Of a DNA stretch of 14,221 nt, positions 1 to 9,003 are shown piece by piece. Source of the stretch: Verrucomicrobiota bacterium (GTDB taxonomy: Bacteria; Verrucomicrobiota; Verrucomicrobiia; Limisphaerales; UBA11320); the NCBI GenBank assembly GCA_016871475.1, contig VHDG01000019.1, forward strand, positions 1-14,221, given 5' to 3'. Each line of letters begins with the position of its first letter. The stretch's first letter is position 1. Under the pieces are notes generated by a model. That model was not told where the DNA came from and made no database searches. It saw only the letters and a program-made list of their open reading frames with translations. The position numbers and the translations under genes were made by a program.

Positions 1-1971
1 GGCGCCGGGACAGGCAAGACCCGTGTCATCACCCATCGCATCGCCTACATGGCCCAGGAGGGGATCGCACAGTCGAACATTCTCGCGGTGACCTTCACCA
101 ACAAGGCGGCGCGGGAGATGGCGGAGCGTGTGGGAAAGCTTTTGCCCCGACGTCCAAAGCCGGCGGACGGCTCGCAGCCAGACAAACCCACGCTCTGCAC
201 TTTTCATTCCTTGTGCGTCCGCATCCTGCGCCAGCACATCGAGAAGCTGGGCTACAAGAAGGGCTTCGTGATCTTCGACGAATCAGACCAGATCGCAGCC
301 ATTAAAAAAATCCTCAGCCACATCTCGGCGAAAGGTGAGAAGACAGATCCGCACGCCGTCCTGGCGATGCTCAGCAAGTTCCGCAATGGCGGTCCGATGC
401 GGATATCGGATCCGAGCGTGGTCGCGCTCGCACAACATGTTCAGGCCAAATACGAGTCGGCTCTCCGGGCTGCAAATGCTGTCGATTTCGATGATCTCAT
501 ACTCCTGACGTTGCGCTTGTTTGATGAGCACCCGGACGCCCTTGCTGCCTGCCGGCAGAGGTACCGCTACGTCATGGTCGATGAGTATCAGGACACCAAC
601 GCATCGCAGTTTCGTCTGATCAAGTTCCTGGCGGGCGAGCATCAGAATCTCTGCGTGGTAGGTGACGATGACCAGAGCATTTACGGCTGGCGTGGGGCGG
701 ACACGGCGAATCTTCTCGAGATTGAGAAGCATTTCCCGAAGGTGAAGGTCATCAAGCTGGAGCAGAACTATCGCTCCACCAACATGATCCTCGAGGCCGC
801 CAATGCGGTGATTAAGAACAATGCGCGAAGGCGGGTGAAGAACCTCTGGTCGCAGAAGGGGAAAGGCAGCCTGATCGGCATTCGAGCCTATGACAGCGAC
901 GAGGCCGAAGCCACGGCCATCGCCGAGGACATCGAGTTCAACCGGCAGGGCCGACGGATCAACTGGGGGGAGCAGGCCATTCTGTTCCGCACGAACCAGC
1001 AATCCCGCGCCATTGAAACCGCGCTCCGGCAGGCTAGGATCCGTTACCATCTGATCGGCGGACAGAGCTATTTTGATCGACGGGAGATCAAGGACTTCCT
1101 GGCGTATCTGAAGATGTTGATCAACCCCCATGACGACATCAGTTTGCTGCGAATTGCCAACACCCCTCCCCGCGGACTCAGCGATGTCACAATGGAACGG
1201 CTCCTGGCCGCGAGCCAGGAGCGCAACTGCTCGGTGTTCGCAGCCATGCGCCACACCGACGTGCAAGCCAGCTTTCTCACGCGAACGGCTGAGAGCATCC
1301 GCGCATTCGTGGAATGGATCGAGCGAAGATCGGCTCAACTCGATGATGGCCAGTCCATGCTCCTGAAGAGCTGGACAGAGGACTTTCTGACCGAGATCGG
1401 CTACTTCGAGGAATTGCGACGCGGCGAGAAGAATCCCGAGATGGCAGATGGCAGGATCAGAAACGTGAAGGAGCTCACGTCGTCGTTGGACCCCGGGGAA
1501 TCCTCCACGACAGAGTCACGCCGGAAGCTGGAGGATTTTCTCGATGCGATCACACTGGATGGGGAGCGGGCGGCTGAGAAGGAGGCACGGAATGATGAGG
1601 TCACATTAATCACGATGCACAGCTGCAAAGGTCTGGAGTTTCCTCACGTATTTGTCGTCGGCATGGAGGATGGTTTGCTTCCTCATTCCCGATCGAAGGA
1701 AGAAAACACACTCGACGAGGAGAGGCGGTTGTTTTACGTGGCGATCACCCGTGCGCAAGAGACCCTCATGATGAGCTTCTGTTCGGCCCGGAAGCGCTAT
1801 GGCCAGGCCCTCCCCTGTCATCCGTCCCCTTTTCTGCGGGAGCTTCCGCCACACCTGGTGGAATGGGACAACGGCAAGCAGCCCAAGAAACCTGTCGCTG
1901 CCGGAGCCGCTGGATCGCTGTTCAGCGCAATGCGCGAAGCAACCGGAGACGAGGCGAATTCACTCACCTAG
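1..1971 (+). CDS. UvrD/Rep/PcrA-family superfamily 1 DNA helicase, 5' end missing
   Basis: ATP-dependent 3'-5' DNA helicase acting in repair or replication restart. The reading frame is open from base 1, and its first residues are the Walker A motif GAGTGKT, so only the extreme N-terminus (about 25-30 residues in the family) lies outside the window. In the 656 visible residues the SF1 motifs follow in order: Ia TFTNKAA (about 31), TFHSLCVRIL (about 67), II VDEYQDT (about 193), III GDDDQSIYGWRGA (about 221), IV QNYRST (about 255), V TMHSCKGLEFP (about 539) and VI RLFYVAITRA (about 575). Only about 75 residues follow motif VI, so the long C-terminal tail with the Tudor-like domain of PcrA/UvrD seems to be absent. 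The total length is closer to Rep. The family is certain; the choice between Rep, PcrA and UvrD is not. The gene ends in TAG, 124 bp before the next gene. Confidence 0.97.
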   Translation, partial: GAGTGKTRVITHRIAYMAQEGIAQSNILAVTFTNKAAREMAERVGKLLPRRPKPADGSQPDKPTLCTFHSLCVRILRQHIEKLGYKKGFVIFDESDQIAAIKKILSHISAKGEKTDPHAVLAMLSKFRNGGPMRISDPSVVALAQHVQAKYESALRAANAVDFDDLILLTLRLFDEHPDALAACRQRYRYVMVDEYQDTNASQFRLIKFLAGEHQNLCVVGDDDQSIYGWRGADTANLLEIEKHFPKVKVIKLEQNYRSTNMILEAANAVIKNNARRRVKNLWSQKGKGSLIGIRAYDSDEAEATAIAEDIEFNRQGRRINWGEQAILFRTNQQSRAIETALRQARIRYHLIGGQSYFDRREIKDFLAYLKMLINPHDDISLLRIANTPPRGLSDVTMERLLAASQERNCSVFAAMRHTDVQASFLTRTAESIRAFVEWIERRSAQLDDGQSMLLKSWTEDFLTEIGYFEELRRGEKNPEMADGRIRNVKELTSSLDPGESSTTESRRKLEDFLDAITLDGERAAEKEARNDEVTLITMHSCKGLEFPHVFVVGMEDGLLPHSRSKEENTLDEERRLFYVAITRAQETLMMSFCSARKRYGQALPCHPSPFLRELPPHLVEWDNGKQPKKPVAAGAAGSLFSAMREATGDEANSLT

Positions 1972-2095
1972 AGCAGTGTCCCATGGATCATCGGAACTCC
2001 GGGTTGATTCATTGTCTGCTTTCTGGTTTGGTTTGGCTGTCCGACGGGACTGCGCCTCCTTGCTGAGGAAGCCTGGATGGATCTGGCCTCATTGA

Positions 2096-2866
2096 ATGAA
2101 ACCTTGGTTCAAGATCGTGCTTTATGTCGCCCTGCTGCTGATCACCTTGTGGGCAGCTACAGGGTTTTATTCGAGCTGGCGGGCATCGACGGATGCGACC
2201 GCCCCCTCCGACCCCGCGACTCCGGGAGAGATCACGGAACCTGCCCCCCGAAAGCACAACACCGCTGCCCAGGGAAAGATGATTCTGTATGGCGGAATAC
2301 TCCTCGCAGGCATCGTTGGCTTGGGGCTCCTTCTTTCTCGCGATGTCTCCGGATGGTTTGTAAGCAAGACGACGGAACTGATCTACAACGACAACCTTGA
2401 GGGGGTTCACAACCCGGACTATGACCACGCCGAGCACGTGGCCCTGTCGGGAGATCATCTGGAAGCCGTGCGTTTGCTGCGTGCCTTCCTCAAGAAGAAT
2501 CCCCGTGAGATCTATGCCCAGATCCGCATCGCGGAGCTCTACGAGAACGAGCTGCAAAATCCGCTGGCTGCCGCACTCGAGTATGAGGAGGTGCTTTCAC
2601 ACAGGTTCAACGGGGATCGCTGGGGCTGGGCGGCCATTCACCTCGTCAACCTCTACTCCGGCAAGCTCAACAAGCAGGAGCAGGCTCTAGCCTGGTTGAA
2701 GCGCATCGCCACGGAGCATCCGGCGACCGGCCCGGCGAAAAAGGCAAAGGATCGACTGGCGGATTTGGATCCAACCTTCGTGGCCGACGCACCCGCCACC
2801 TCAGCAGCCGCCCCCCCTCCACCCAGCAACCTGCCGCCGGGTTTCTCTCCCAAGAAACGGGGTTGA
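2096..2866 (+). CDS. Two-TM protein with TPR-like repeats and Pro-rich tail
   Basis: 256 residues of unknown specific function. A hydrophobic segment at residues 6-26 and a second at 62-81 flank a polar Pro/Thr/Ala-rich stretch (30-58), giving a membrane hairpin. The region 108-220 is helical and resembles TPR units: the segments near 112-140 (GDHLEAVRLLRAFLKKNP), 141-168 (AQIRIAELYE, then AALEYEEVL) and 176-208 (HLVNLYSGKL, then QALAWLKRIATEHP). The tail 228-256 is rich in Ala and Pro and ends in basic residues. TPR modules usually bind partner proteins, so a scaffold role at the inner face of the membrane is inferred. The start is the first in-frame ATG directly before the first TM. No convincing Shine-Dalgarno is seen. 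It lies 85 bp before the MBOAT gene on the same strand, so it may share its transcript, but that gap holds a weak stem-loop (2880-2900). Confidence 0.8.
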   Translation: MKPWFKIVLYVALLLITLWAATGFYSSWRASTDATAPSDPATPGEITEPAPRKHNTAAQGKMILYGGILLAGIVGLGLLLSRDVSGWFVSKTTELIYNDNLEGVHNPDYDHAEHVALSGDHLEAVRLLRAFLKKNPREIYAQIRIAELYENELQNPLAAALEYEEVLSHRFNGDRWGWAAIHLVNLYSGKLNKQEQALAWLKRIATEHPATGPAKKAKDRLADLDPTFVADAPATSAAAPPPPSNLPPGFSPKKRG

Positions 2867-2951
2867 TCTCTTCCCGGGATCCTGCGCGACAAATGCAGGA
2901 AGCCCGCCGCGGATCTTGCGCTGCACAAGCACCGGACGCTAGCTTTCGCCC

Positions 2952-4547
2952 GTGTCCTTCATCGACTGGAAGTACCCTTTCTTTCTCGCAGCGGTGGCAG
3001 TGCTGTACTGGCAGCTGCCGTTGAGGGGAAGACACTGGCTGCTTCTGGTGGCCAGCTACGCCTTTTACGCATCCTGGGATCCGCGCTTCGGTGCCCTGCT
3101 GCTCTGTTCCACCACCGTGGACTTCTTTTGCACCCTCGCCCTGGTGGGTGAACGTCGCCCTCTCCGACACGTGCTGCTCGCCTCATCGACACCTTTCGCC
3201 TGGGTGAGCCTCTGTCATCTGGGTTCCATGCTGGCACCTCCGGACCAAGCATCCAGCCTGGTCGCGCCTCCCCTCGCCTGGGTGGCAACCGCAGCCCTGC
3301 CCCTGCTCTTCACCCTCGCCTACCCGATCCTTTGGAGACTGGAGAGCAATCGCCGCAGACTCGGGTTCCTCTGGCTCAGTATCGGAACAAACCTCGGCGT
3401 GTTGGCGTTCTTCAAATACTTCAACTTTTTCGCAAACTCCCTCAGCAACGCTCTTTCATTCTCCGGCATCCAGGCTGGCTGGACATTGCCCACGATCATC
3501 CTGCCCATCGCCATTTCCTTCTACACGTTCCAGTCCATCAGCTACGCCGTCGACGTCTATAAAGGCCGTTCCAACCCCGCCCGCAGTTTTGTTCTGTTCG
3601 CCGCCTACCTCGCGTTCTTCCCACAGCTGATTTCAGGTCCAATCGAGCGCGTTGGAAAATTCCTCCCCCAGTTCGAGATCGCACGAATCTGGAGGATCGA
3701 CCACCTTCACATCGGCCTGCGGCTGCTTCTGATTGGATGCTTCAAGAAGGTGGTGGTGGCTGACTCCTGCGCCATCCTCCCCAATTACGCTTTCGATCCC
3801 GCCACCCCCCTCAACTGGTCCTGGGCGCTTCTGGGATCCATCGCATTTGCGTTCCAGATCTACGGTGACTTCTCGGGCTATACCGACATGGCCATAGGCT
3901 CAGCCCGGCTGCTCGGGATCGAACTCTCACAAAACTTTCGCTTCCCCTACCTTGCCCGGGGGCCTTCCGAGTTCTGGCAGCGATGGCACATCACCCTCTC
4001 TTCATGGTTTAGAGACTACGTCTATATCCCTCTGGGCGGAAACCGCCACGGAATGACGCGGACGCTTTTGAATCTGTGGATCTCCATGCTCCTGGCCGGA
4101 CTTTGGCACGGCGCCGCGTGGAACTTCGTCCTCTGGGGAGCATGGCATGCCGCGATCCTCAGCCTCTATCGACTCCCCGGGTTGGCTCGCATGGAGAGCG
4201 GAGGGACGGGCTGGACGCAACACTTCGCAGTCCCGCTGATGTGGATCTGGACATTGATCGGGTGGGTTCTATTCAGAAGCGGCGACCTGACCGCCATCGC
4301 ACGCTGGTTCAACGGGATTTCAACCATGGATGTCACTGGAGCGCTGCCATCGGCGGGGGCATGGGCCTGGCTGTCGATCCACGTTCTCCCGCTTTTCGCC
4401 TGGCAACTGGCCTGCCGTCGGCACGGGTGTGAAAGCGGTCTGATCCATTGGCCGTGGCCTGTTCGAGGCGTCGCTTACACACTGGTGATCGCAGCCATAG
4501 CGAGTGCAGCGGCGGGGGAGCAGGAGTTCATCTATTTTCAATTCTGA
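2952..4547 (+). CDS. MBOAT-family membrane O-acyltransferase (AlgI-like)
   Basis: Polytopic membrane protein of 531 residues. AlgI/DltB-type members take an acyl (usually acetyl) group from a cytoplasmic donor and pass it across the membrane for O-acylation of a cell-envelope or exported polymer. Family signatures are present: FFKYFNFF (153-160), LPIAISFYTFQSISYAVD (184-201), FFPQLISGPIER (222-233), DFSGYTDMAIG (306-316), FWQRWHITLSSWFRDY (341-356) with PLGGNRHG (360-367), and LAGLWHGAAWNFVLWG (381-396). His386 is the invariant MBOAT catalytic histidine. The C-terminus FIYFQF is typical of this group. Between the first TM block and FFKYFNFF there is an extra hydrophobic stretch (about 70-135), which makes the protein longer than most AlgI-like proteins. 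The start is a GTG; no ATG fits the expected N-terminus, and no Shine-Dalgarno is visible. Its stop is 3 bp before the SGNH gene, which indicates co-translation and joint function. Confidence 0.95.
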   Translation: MSFIDWKYPFFLAAVAVLYWQLPLRGRHWLLLVASYAFYASWDPRFGALLLCSTTVDFFCTLALVGERRPLRHVLLASSTPFAWVSLCHLGSMLAPPDQASSLVAPPLAWVATAALPLLFTLAYPILWRLESNRRRLGFLWLSIGTNLGVLAFFKYFNFFANSLSNALSFSGIQAGWTLPTIILPIAISFYTFQSISYAVDVYKGRSNPARSFVLFAAYLAFFPQLISGPIERVGKFLPQFEIARIWRIDHLHIGLRLLLIGCFKKVVVADSCAILPNYAFDPATPLNWSWALLGSIAFAFQIYGDFSGYTDMAIGSARLLGIELSQNFRFPYLARGPSEFWQRWHITLSSWFRDYVYIPLGGNRHGMTRTLLNLWISMLLAGLWHGAAWNFVLWGAWHAAILSLYRLPGLARMESGGTGWTQHFAVPLMWIWTLIGWVLFRSGDLTAIARWFNGISTMDVTGALPSAGAWAWLSIHVLPLFAWQLACRRHGCESGLIHWPWPVRGVAYTLVIAAIASAAAGEQEFIYFQF

Positions 4548-4550
4548 ACC

Positions 4551-5561
4551 ATGGAAACCCCTCCCACTTTTCGTGCGTGGATCACCCGGTCGTTTCTGGT
4601 GGTCGCAGGCGTGCTGATCATCGCAGAAGGTTCCGCGCGGATTTTCTTTGGCAGAAGTTTCGAGGGCCGCTTCGACTACGGCTATCATCCCAACGCCGGG
4701 TTCGATGATTCAACCCGGGGATCCGTGCGGCTTTTCCGCGCGGGTGGCAGACGGTTCCACCCCCAAACGTACGCAGCAGATCCCGCTCCGGGCGTTTCCA
4801 GAATCCTGGTGGCGGGAGACTCGGTTCCGAGAGGCCCGAGCCTGGCTGCCTCCTATGCCAAACAGCTGGAGGACATGCTGAATTCCGCCGGAGCTCCGGC
4901 TGAAGTCTGGAACCTGGCCGTCCCCGGGTATGGCGCGCGTCGGATCCAGATCACCGCCCTGCGGGCCCTGCGCTACAAACCCAGCCTCCTCGTGCTTCAC
5001 CTCAATGACTCCAATGAATTCGAGGACGAGAGGGAATACCGTCGCAGCCAGGACAACAAGGGATGGCACCCGCGGACCTGGCTGATGAAAAGCCTCGTCT
5101 TCCGTCGCCTCCATGAAGCCAAGACGGAGCGCATCTTCTGGGAATGGTTGCCGGAGAAGGTCCGGGAAAAGTCGGGACTGAGTGACGTCGATGCGGAAGT
5201 GGCAGCCTCCGCAAAGGGAGAAACCCTCGATCGTTGGAATGCGCGTGTGCATGAGATCACTCGTGAAACCATCGCAAAGGCGATGGCTCAGGGCACATCA
5301 GTGCTCCTGATCACACAGAGGTCCGTCGTGAAGGACAGCTCCGGACAATTGTCATTTGTGGAGAGTCGGCTGGAGGAGTTTGCAGCTTCGCAGACGAACC
5401 GGCACGTGGGAATGCTCTCCATGCGTTCAGTGCTCCAGGCGGAGAACTTGTCGGAGATGTTTGCTGACGGATCCCATCTGCGCGCGGCCGGCCACACGCG
5501 TATCGCCCAGGCCATTCGGCAGAAACTCATCGAACTGGAGCCGCGCTCGGCTGTCCGATGA
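4551..5561 (+). CDS. Membrane-anchored SGNH/GDSL-hydrolase-like acetyltransferase partner
   Basis: 336 residues with an N-terminal hydrophobic anchor (about 11-27), so the catalytic domain should lie outside the cytoplasmic membrane. SGNH blocks are visible. Block I is ILVAGDSVPRG with nucleophile Ser91. Block II is NLAVPGYGARR (Gly126/Gly128). Block III is HLNDSNEFED (Asn152; the usual Gly before xND is replaced). Block V is FADGSHLRAAGH with Asp306 and His309. The predicted triad is Ser91-Asp306-His309. The ATG lies 3 bp after the stop of the MBOAT gene. MBOAT plus SGNH pairs (AlgI with AlgJ/AlgX, PatA/PatB, DltB/DltD) work as a relay in which the membrane protein exports the acyl group and the SGNH protein transfers it to the acceptor. 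No glycan synthase is present in the window, so the acceptor polymer is unknown. Simple esterase activity is an alternative reading. Confidence 0.9.
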   Translation: METPPTFRAWITRSFLVVAGVLIIAEGSARIFFGRSFEGRFDYGYHPNAGFDDSTRGSVRLFRAGGRRFHPQTYAADPAPGVSRILVAGDSVPRGPSLAASYAKQLEDMLNSAGAPAEVWNLAVPGYGARRIQITALRALRYKPSLLVLHLNDSNEFEDEREYRRSQDNKGWHPRTWLMKSLVFRRLHEAKTERIFWEWLPEKVREKSGLSDVDAEVAASAKGETLDRWNARVHEITRETIAKAMAQGTSVLLITQRSVVKDSSGQLSFVESRLEEFAASQTNRHVGMLSMRSVLQAENLSEMFADGSHLRAAGHTRIAQAIRQKLIELEPRSAVR

Positions 5562-5861
5562 CCCGGTGCAGGCTCGTACAGATACCGTGGCTGGAGCGGG
5601 CGATGGGTGGAAACTCCTGACAAAAGTGAACGGTGGGCGGGCCTGGGGCTCAACCGGATGCTCGGCTTTGGTTCAAGTTCGGCTGACGTTTGAAACGGAT
5701 TCGCCCATCAACGGTTACCGGGCAGAACACGTATTGGCGCGCAGCGACCCGGACATAATGATTCAGAGGTTGTGTTTCTCCAACAGTCGCATGGCGGATG
5801 GCCGATCGCGCGGGCGCACTGTCCTTCGCTCCGTCCCTGCCAGGACAGGGTTCGTCTGGAC
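5562..5861. other. 300-bp gap between convergent genes, no gene seen
   Basis: This stretch separates the stop of the SGNH gene (+) from the stop of the P-type ATPase (-). Reading frames that cross it are run-ons antisense or out of frame to the neighbours, and none has a recognisable domain. A small stem-loop sits 11 bp past the ATPase stop (CCCTG at 5835-5839, CAGGG at 5846-5850, 6-nt loop). It has no T-tract on either strand, so it is at best a weak terminator. Confidence 0.5.
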
Positions 5862-8618
5862 CTACTGCCCGCGGATGAGCGGGAGCAATTCCGACGGGTT
5901 GATGGTTTTCACGCGCTCCTGAATCTGCGGCAGGTAGCGGCCATGCAGCGCCTTCGCCTCGGCGCTGATGGGCGCAGTGTGAAACAGCCGGTTCATGAAC
6001 CGCGCGTAGGTGAAAAGCAGCTGAGCGGCAATCATCGCCGCGCAGCCTCGAAGAATCCACGGGTTCGAGAATACGCCCACGGAGAACATCGAGTGCGTCA
6101 ACGAACGGCAGTTGAAGAGGTAGAACAGTTCCACCATGACGATGGTGCGGGCCTCGGCCAATGTCTCGCCTCCAGCCTGCTGTTCCCAATGGAAAAGGAA
6201 CGTGGCGCCCGCCGTCATGATGAGCGTGACCAGCCCGGTGCGCATGAACAATGGAAAGGTGAGGATGGGCTGTCGCGGGTCCCGAGGCGGATGGCGCATC
6301 ACATCGCGTTCCTTTGGCTCGAAGACGAGCATCAGGCCCAGCAGGACCGCGGTGGTCATGTTTATCCAGAGCAGTTGCACGGGCAGGATCGGCAGCGTCA
6401 GGCCGGCGAATATGGCGAAGATGATGGTGAGGTCCTCGCCGGCGTTGGTCGGCAAGGTCCACACAATGAACTTCGTCAGGTTGTCGAAGACGCAGCGGCC
6501 TTCCTCCACGGCGGCCTTGATGGAGGCGAAATTGTCGTCGGTCAGGACCATGTCAGCCGCACCCTTGGCGACATCCGTGCCGGTGACGCCCATGGCGATG
6601 CCAATGTCGGCCTGCTTGATGGCCGGCGCGTCGTTCACGCCGTCACCGGTCATCGCCACGACATGGCCTCGTGCTTGCAGGGCTTTGACCAGGCGGAACT
6701 TTTGCTCGGGAGCCACGCGGGCAAACACCGTGGCGCGCTCCGCTGCGTCTTCGAATTGCTCGTCGGAGAGCTTCTCCAGTTCCCTGCCGGAGAGGGCGAC
6801 AACCCTGGCCGCGGCTTCCGGCAACGGCCCGGGACACCCGCCACCCCGCGCCTCCCGGCCATGGGAAGGGCTCGCACCCAACCCGATCTGTGCTGCGATG
6901 GCGCGAGCAGTGGCGAGATGATCGCCAGTGATCATCTTCACCGCGATGCCGGCGCGCTGGCATTCCGCGACCGCCTGAACAGCTTCAGGCCGGGGCGGAT
7001 CGATCATGCCTTGCAGACCAAGAAATGTAAGCCCGGCCGCGACGTGTTCGTGTTCCAGGCTGGGATGCCTGGACTCGACATGGCGGCGCGCGAAGGCCAG
7101 CACGCGCAAGCCCCTCGCCGCCATCTGCTCGACGGCACAATGCACTGTCTCCTTGTCCAGGGACACAAGTTGGCCCCGGGCGTCGATCGCGTCCGTGCAA
7201 CGGTCGAGAAGGCGCTCCAGCGCGCCGACCTTGTAGATGACGCGGCCCTTGCTCTCGTCGTGCAACGTGGCGCGGAACATATGCTCGGATTCGAAGGGAA
7301 TCATGTCCACTCGCGGACGCATGCGATTCATTTCCTCATGGAGCAGACCGGCCTTGCGGGCCGCGACGATGAGCGCCGCCTCCGTAGGATCGCCCTGAAC
7401 AGCCAGCCGGCCGCTGTCGCGAAGGAGTTGCGAATCATTGCAAAGCACGCCCGCCGTCAGAGTCTCACGCAGAGCGGCATGCCCCTCGAGTGTGACCGGC
7501 TGTCCTTCGACGCGCACTTCGCCCTCTGCTTCGTAGCCCGCCCCGGTGACATGGTAGAATTGTCCGCCCGCGAAAACCTCCTGCACCGTCATCTGATTCT
7601 CGGTGAGGGTGCCGGTTTTGTCCGAGCAGATGACCGTGGTGCTGCCCAGCGTCTCGACGGCTGGCAGCTTGCGGATGATGGCGCGCCGTTTGGCCATCCG
7701 TGCCACTCCGATGGCGAGCGTGATGGTAAGCGCGGCGGGCAACCCTTCGGGAATCGCGCCCACCGCGAGCGCCACGGCCGCCATGAACATGTCCACACCC
7801 CGCTCGCCGCGCCAGACGCCCACGGTGAACGTCAGCACCGCAAGGCCGAGGATCGCCCAGAGCAACAACCCGCTGAACCTGGCGATCTTCCTCATCAGCG
7901 GCGTCGCAATGTCCACCGCCTCGGAAATCAGCGTCGCGATGCGGCCTGTTTCCGTCTGATCCCCGATGGCCCACACCAGGCCCTCGGCCTGTCCGTAAGT
8001 CACGAGCGTGCCTGCGAAGGCGATGTTCTTTCGGTCGGCGAGAATGGTGTGGAGCGCCAGCGGATCAGCGTGCTTATGCACGGGCAGCGATTCGCCCGTC
8101 AGCGCCGACTCATCAACTTGCAGGCTCTTGACGCGGAACAGCCGCAGATCGGCGGGCACGCGGTCACCCGATTGCAACAGGACCACGTCGCCGGGCACCA
8201 GCTCAACGGAAGGCAGACGCAGTCTCTGGCCGTCGCGGCGCACGGTGGTTTCAGTCACGACCATCCGCGCCAGGGCATCGATGGCTTTTGCGGCCTTGCT
8301 CTCCTGAAGGAATCCGACCACGGCATTGACGAGCACCACGCCCAGGATGACCGATGCATCGACATACTCGCCGAGGAACGTGGTGACCCCGACCGCGGCG
8401 AGCAGCACATAAACAAGCGGCTGGTGAAACTGGAGCAGGAAGCGTCGAAAAGCGCTCGCACGCCGCTGGGGCGAGACACGGTTTGGCCCGAACTTCGCGC
8501 GCCGAAGCTCGACTTCTGCTGGCTTCAGACCGTGCCGCAAATCCGCATCCAGCAGCCGGACCACCTCCTCGGTTTCCAGGTGGTGCCAATTGGCTTCGTC
8601 ACGAGTTCTCATGGCCAT
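5862..8618 (-). CDS. P2-type (Ca2+/cation) transporting P-type ATPase
   Basis: 918-residue ATP-driven cation pump of the inner membrane, with the SERCA/PMR1-like layout: N-terminal cation-ATPase domain (about 10-75), M1/M2 (about 64-106), A domain with TGES (174-177), M4 with PEGLPA (290-295), phosphorylated Asp333 in CSDKTGTLT, N domain, MITGDH (562-567), hinge MTGDGVNDAP (656-665), and a C-terminal M5-M10 block. Of the cation-site residues of SERCA, Glu309 (here Glu291), Asn768 (Asn725), Glu771 (Glu728), Asn796 (Asn753) and Thr799 (Thr756) are kept, but Asp800 is Ala757. The transported ion is therefore uncertain. Two further oddities are YKVGAL at 462-467 instead of the usual VKGAP, and a Gly/Pro-rich insertion at about 581-602. 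A second ATG lies 6 bp downstream. The first is used here because GGAAA precedes it. The gene is antisense to its left neighbours and divergent from tspO. Confidence 0.95.
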   Translation of the reverse strand: MAMRTRDEANWHHLETEEVVRLLDADLRHGLKPAEVELRRAKFGPNRVSPQRRASAFRRFLLQFHQPLVYVLLAAVGVTTFLGEYVDASVILGVVLVNAVVGFLQESKAAKAIDALARMVVTETTVRRDGQRLRLPSVELVPGDVVLLQSGDRVPADLRLFRVKSLQVDESALTGESLPVHKHADPLALHTILADRKNIAFAGTLVTYGQAEGLVWAIGDQTETGRIATLISEAVDIATPLMRKIARFSGLLLWAILGLAVLTFTVGVWRGERGVDMFMAAVALAVGAIPEGLPAALTITLAIGVARMAKRRAIIRKLPAVETLGSTTVICSDKTGTLTENQMTVQEVFAGGQFYHVTGAGYEAEGEVRVEGQPVTLEGHAALRETLTAGVLCNDSQLLRDSGRLAVQGDPTEAALIVAARKAGLLHEEMNRMRPRVDMIPFESEHMFRATLHDESKGRVIYKVGALERLLDRCTDAIDARGQLVSLDKETVHCAVEQMAARGLRVLAFARRHVESRHPSLEHEHVAAGLTFLGLQGMIDPPRPEAVQAVAECQRAGIAVKMITGDHLATARAIAAQIGLGASPSHGREARGGGCPGPLPEAAARVVALSGRELEKLSDEQFEDAAERATVFARVAPEQKFRLVKALQARGHVVAMTGDGVNDAPAIKQADIGIAMGVTGTDVAKGAADMVLTDDNFASIKAAVEEGRCVFDNLTKFIVWTLPTNAGEDLTIIFAIFAGLTLPILPVQLLWINMTTAVLLGLMLVFEPKERDVMRHPPRDPRQPILTFPLFMRTGLVTLIMTAGATFLFHWEQQAGGETLAEARTIVMVELFYLFNCRSLTHSMFSVGVFSNPWILRGCAAMIAAQLLFTYARFMNRLFHTAPISAEAKALHGRYLPQIQERVKTINPSELLPLIRGQ

Positions 8619-9003
8619 TGGGTTTCCAGTTCAGCATAAAGTGGTCTACCCGAAAGTTCCTGACTCACCAGCATTTGTGTTTTCAAGGCCATGACGACAT
8701 TACTTCCCTGGTATTCAAGCCGTCTGGGGCAAGGTTGTTCAAAAAAAAGCGCTGCCGGTGTGAGGAGAGGAAGCGGGACGCACGCAATGCGGACGCACCG
8801 AGCGCCAGCGCAGGGCTGTCTATCACAGCGACGATCCAAGAATTGGCAGGGGTCCCGGCTCGCGCTATGATCCCAACCGGCTTTCATGAAACAGAAAAAG
8901 ATCCTCAAACTGTGCGGAGGCGTGCCCTGCGTGACGCGGGACATGCTCAACGGCCTCGTCGGCAGGCAGGAGGATCATCGACGCAGGCTGATCAGATTGA
9001 TCA
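8619..9003. other. 385-bp divergent intergenic region, ATPase / tspO
   Basis: This region lies between the starts of the ATPase (-) and the TspO gene (+), so promoters for both should be here. On the minus strand a TATGCT stretch lies about 20 bp upstream of the ATPase ATG, but no -35 box sits at the right distance. A run of eight A (8741-8748) is next to AGCGCT. It lacks an adjoining GC-rich stem and is not read as a terminator. Longer frames through the region show no domain and look like chance frames. One 45-codon frame (8886-9023) is listed separately. Confidence 0.45.

Noticed and set aside
283..1338. A 351-codon minus-strand frame inside the helicase gene
   Set aside because: It is fully antisense to the conserved helicase motifs and has no recognisable domain or ribosome site.
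2880..2900. Stem-loop TCCTGC/GCAGGA between the TPR and MBOAT genes as a terminator
   Set aside because: The stem is only 6 bp and no T-tract follows, so intrinsic termination is not supported.
5772..8639. A 955-codon open frame on the + strand across the whole P-type ATPase gene
   Set aside because: It is the exact codon-for-codon antisense frame. It stays open only because the ATPase gene avoids TTA, CTA and TCA codons, as GC-rich genes do. Its translation is rich in His/Arg/Gln with no domain.
8741..8748. Run of eight A as a minus-strand terminator T-tract
   Set aside because: No GC-rich stem lies directly before it on the minus strand, and no gene ends there.
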